The position numbers and the translations under genes were made by a program. From assembly GCA_947381965.1 (NCBI GenBank), contig CANCXX010000012.1, positions 1 to 64,000 of the forward strand: a stretch of DNA of 64,000 bases, given 5' to 3'. The notes under the pieces are model-generated. The model made no database searches and was not told the DNA's origin. It saw only the letters and a program-made list of their open reading frames with translations. This DNA is from an uncultured bacterium (GTDB lineage: Bacteria > Bacillota > Clostridia > Lachnospirales > Lachnospiraceae). Below, in pieces: positions 62,641 through 64,000 of this stretch (its first letter is position 1; each line of letters begins with the position of its first letter).

Positions 62641-62995
62641 TGCTTCCGGATAAATTTTGTATCAGAAGGAGGCATGATGTTTAAAGTTTTTTATGAATCT
62701 AAGCAAATTTAATCAGAAGAGCCTGCCTGGACATCCTGTATTCTGGGTGCGGTAAGGTTCGTCTACTCCCTTCGGGCCAGAGGGCCTCGTTATCAGTTTA
62801 TTCTAAATTTTTCCAAATATTATTAAAGAGAAGGGAAGTCTTACAGGCTTTGTGCCTGTCGCGAATATTTCTATGGATTTTCATCTGTTATAATTCACCC
62901 GATTGGAAGTTCGCAGCGGTAGTTTTTTAGATACGTATCCGGCATCTTACCTGTTTTTATTATCGTCATTAAAAGGAAAACTATAATCAGTTTCG
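62634..62995 (+). ncRNA. Structured RNA candidate with leader peptide
   Basis: The transcript starts with ATGCTTCC (62640-62647) that can pair with GGAGGCAT (62668-62675), hiding an AAGGAGG and the start of a 12-codon ORF (62674-62712, MMFKVFYESKQI). After the ORF come conserved-looking structures: GGTAAGG facing CCTCGTTATC with the inner CCCTTCGGG, ACAGGC/GCCTGT (about 62843-62860), and AAACT/AGTTT farther on. It has no ORF of normal size. It may be a regulatory leader or a free RNA; 6S and raiA RNAs of Firmicutes were considered as matches but neither could be confirmed by eye. Confidence 0.5.
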
Positions 62996-63082
62996 GGATT
63001 AATTTATCTCTCTGGCATGACATATCACGTAATCCTTTTGGAATTTGTCAGGAAATGTAACCCGGAACAGATGGGAGAAACT

Positions 63083-63304
63083 ATGGCTTTAAATTTGAAA
63101 ATTGATGAATCCGCTTCGCTAAGGCTTCGGCTTGAAAAGCTGGAAGGTGAGGGCATTAAGCTGTACTTAGACGGCGCTCCGTCCACTACGGATTATATTG
63201 TGAATAGTTGTATAAATGAAGATACAGTATATATGCCTGACTATGTGACTGATGAAAGTGGAAAGATAAAGGAAATCAGATATGACAGAATTTCCTCCAG
63301 GTAA
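63083..63304 (+). CDS. Small protein, uncharacterised
   Basis: A 73-residue acidic protein, MALNLKIDESASLRLRLEKL, with DGAPSTTDYIVNSCINED and DESGKIKEIRYDRI. ATG 63083 follows GGGAGAAACT and gives the natural start; the frame extends upstream without a good site. I recall similar short proteins in Lachnospiraceae, but no function is known to me. It is downstream of the structured RNA candidate and may be controlled by it. Confidence 0.6.
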   Translation: MALNLKIDESASLRLRLEKLEGEGIKLYLDGAPSTTDYIVNSCINEDTVYMPDYVTDESGKIKEIRYDRISSR

Positions 63305-63520
63305 TTGCCGCCTGTCTATACGCATGAAGGAGGCCGGAAGGTTTAAATGACAGAAAACCCCCTTATAATGATAGAAATGTGATTGACTTTTTCCGGCCTT
63401 TCCGAAAATGCGGACTGCCCGGAAGCAGGGGCAGATAAGCAAATTGTTATAAAAAGTCAAAATTGGTAATGACGGTATAGGAATAGTCTGCTATAATATA
63501 GGACGATTGGAGGTTAAAGG

Positions 63521-64000
63521 ATGAAGAAAAAAATAATACCCGTACTTATTGCCATCGTCCTTATTATAGTGATTGCAGGCGTAAGTCTTGGGGGAAAGCT
63601 TCTGGAGAAATATTCTTATACAAAAGAACGTGCTGATTTATCTGCTTATTTTAACATGGCAGGAGAGGCGGACGTGGCAATTATGCTTCAGGACGAGTTG
63701 ATTGAGGAGCGTGCCCGACTGTTTGACGGCACTTATTATTTAGATTTAAATACGGTCCATAAGTATTTTAACGACCGTTTTTATGAAGATAAAGGGGAAG
63801 GACTTCTGCTTTATACGGTGCCTGACGATATTATCAGAAACGTAATAGGAAGCAGTCAGGTCAGTGACAAAAATGGGGAAACAACTTATGAGTATGTTCC
63901 AGCCCGGTATGAGGGGGAAACTTTGTATATTGCAATAGATTATGTAAAGCAGTATGCGAATTTTTCTTATGAAGGATTTACCGGACCGGACCGGCTGCAG
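63521..64000 (+). CDS. Exported protein, cut by window edge
   Basis: A frame from ATG 63521 (after GGAGGTTAAAGG) stays open to the end of the window: 160 residues starting MKKKIIPVLIAIVLIIVIAG (signal or anchor helix), then EADVAIMLQDELIEERARLF, YYLDLNTVHKYFNDRFYEDK and YIAIDYVKQYANFSYE. The pattern resembles the N-terminal, copper-amine-oxidase-like domain of large Lachnospiraceae surface proteins, often with a glycoside hydrolase (GH18-type) domain behind; the rest is not visible. TATAAT at 63492 lies upstream. Confidence 0.65.
   Translation, partial: MKKKIIPVLIAIVLIIVIAGVSLGGKLLEKYSYTKERADLSAYFNMAGEADVAIMLQDELIEERARLFDGTYYLDLNTVHKYFNDRFYEDKGEGLLLYTVPDDIIRNVIGSSQVSDKNGETTYEYVPARYEGETLYIAIDYVKQYANFSYEGFTGPDRLQ

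Noticed and set aside
62634..62995. tmRNA, RNase P RNA, SRP RNA or T-box
   Set aside because: None of the signature sequences (tag ORF and tRNA-like end, GAGGAAAGTCC core, GGAAGGAAGCAG, TGGnACCGCG) was found.
1..64000. tRNA or rRNA genes
   Set aside because: No T-loop/CCA pattern or rRNA-like conserved stretch was noticed on either strand; a covariance search would be needed to exclude them fully.

Overview
The window looks like chromosomal DNA of a strictly anaerobic gut clostridium, most likely a Lachnospiraceae (Blautia-like). This is inferred from gene families and order, not from a marker gene: Firmicute-type gdpP-rplI-dnaB and rpsF-ssb-rpsR operons, MecA, pyruvate formate-lyase with its activase, an NhaC antiporter, several BceAB/FtsX-type ABC exporters with their own two-component systems, a holin-like type I toxin, and strong AGGAGG ribosome binding sites. 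No rRNA, tRNA or CRISPR array was seen.

Positions 1-20,060 are accessory DNA and look like a decayed mobile island. The left end has an oriT-like hairpin and a frameshifted IS200-type tnpA followed by a run of small hairpins. Next come relics (PEBP protein, an unrecognised C-terminal tail) and a cluster of about 21-bp iteron-like repeats. A GntR-ABC operon follows (2.1-4.6 kb). There are two LytTR-regulator/GHKL-kinase modules, each followed by two unrecognised soluble proteins: one intact (4.9-8.5 kb) and one whose kinase has decayed (16.8-19.7 kb). Between them lie fused remnants of an Rpn-type nuclease and ligA, two lipoproteins, a truncated GntR gene, and an OmpR-type regulator/kinase with a FtsX exporter.

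Positions 20-39 kb form an envelope and export region. It holds a YfhO-like membrane protein, three paralogous secreted proteins with a shared upstream block and short inverted flanking motifs, a metallophosphoesterase, a FtsX exporter, a TetR-controlled ABC transporter with a clear inverted-repeat operator, a Bce-like regulator/kinase pair, a type I toxin-antitoxin locus, and a Bce-like exporter whose leader carries a 103-bp tandem duplication encoding a short basic peptide twice.

Positions 39-52 kb are mostly core genes: a YdcF-like protein, a sirtuin, DUF951, rpsF-ssb-rpsR, an unknown anchored protein with an ABC-2 exporter, gdpP-rplI-dnaB, a MerR-like protein with a charged repetitive tail, and a 56-residue ferredoxin.

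Positions 52-64 kb hold the formate-lyase locus. The enzyme is split into a 679-residue catalytic chain and a separate 80-residue glycyl-radical chain. Between them lies a 67-residue protein that resembles the start of the radical chain but has a cysteine-containing tail instead of the radical loop; this is the most interesting item in the window. It is followed by a lipoprotein/ECF sigma/DUF4179 operon, a DUF1858 protein, NhaC, MecA, a structured leader or non-coding RNA candidate, and the start of an exported protein cut by the window edge.
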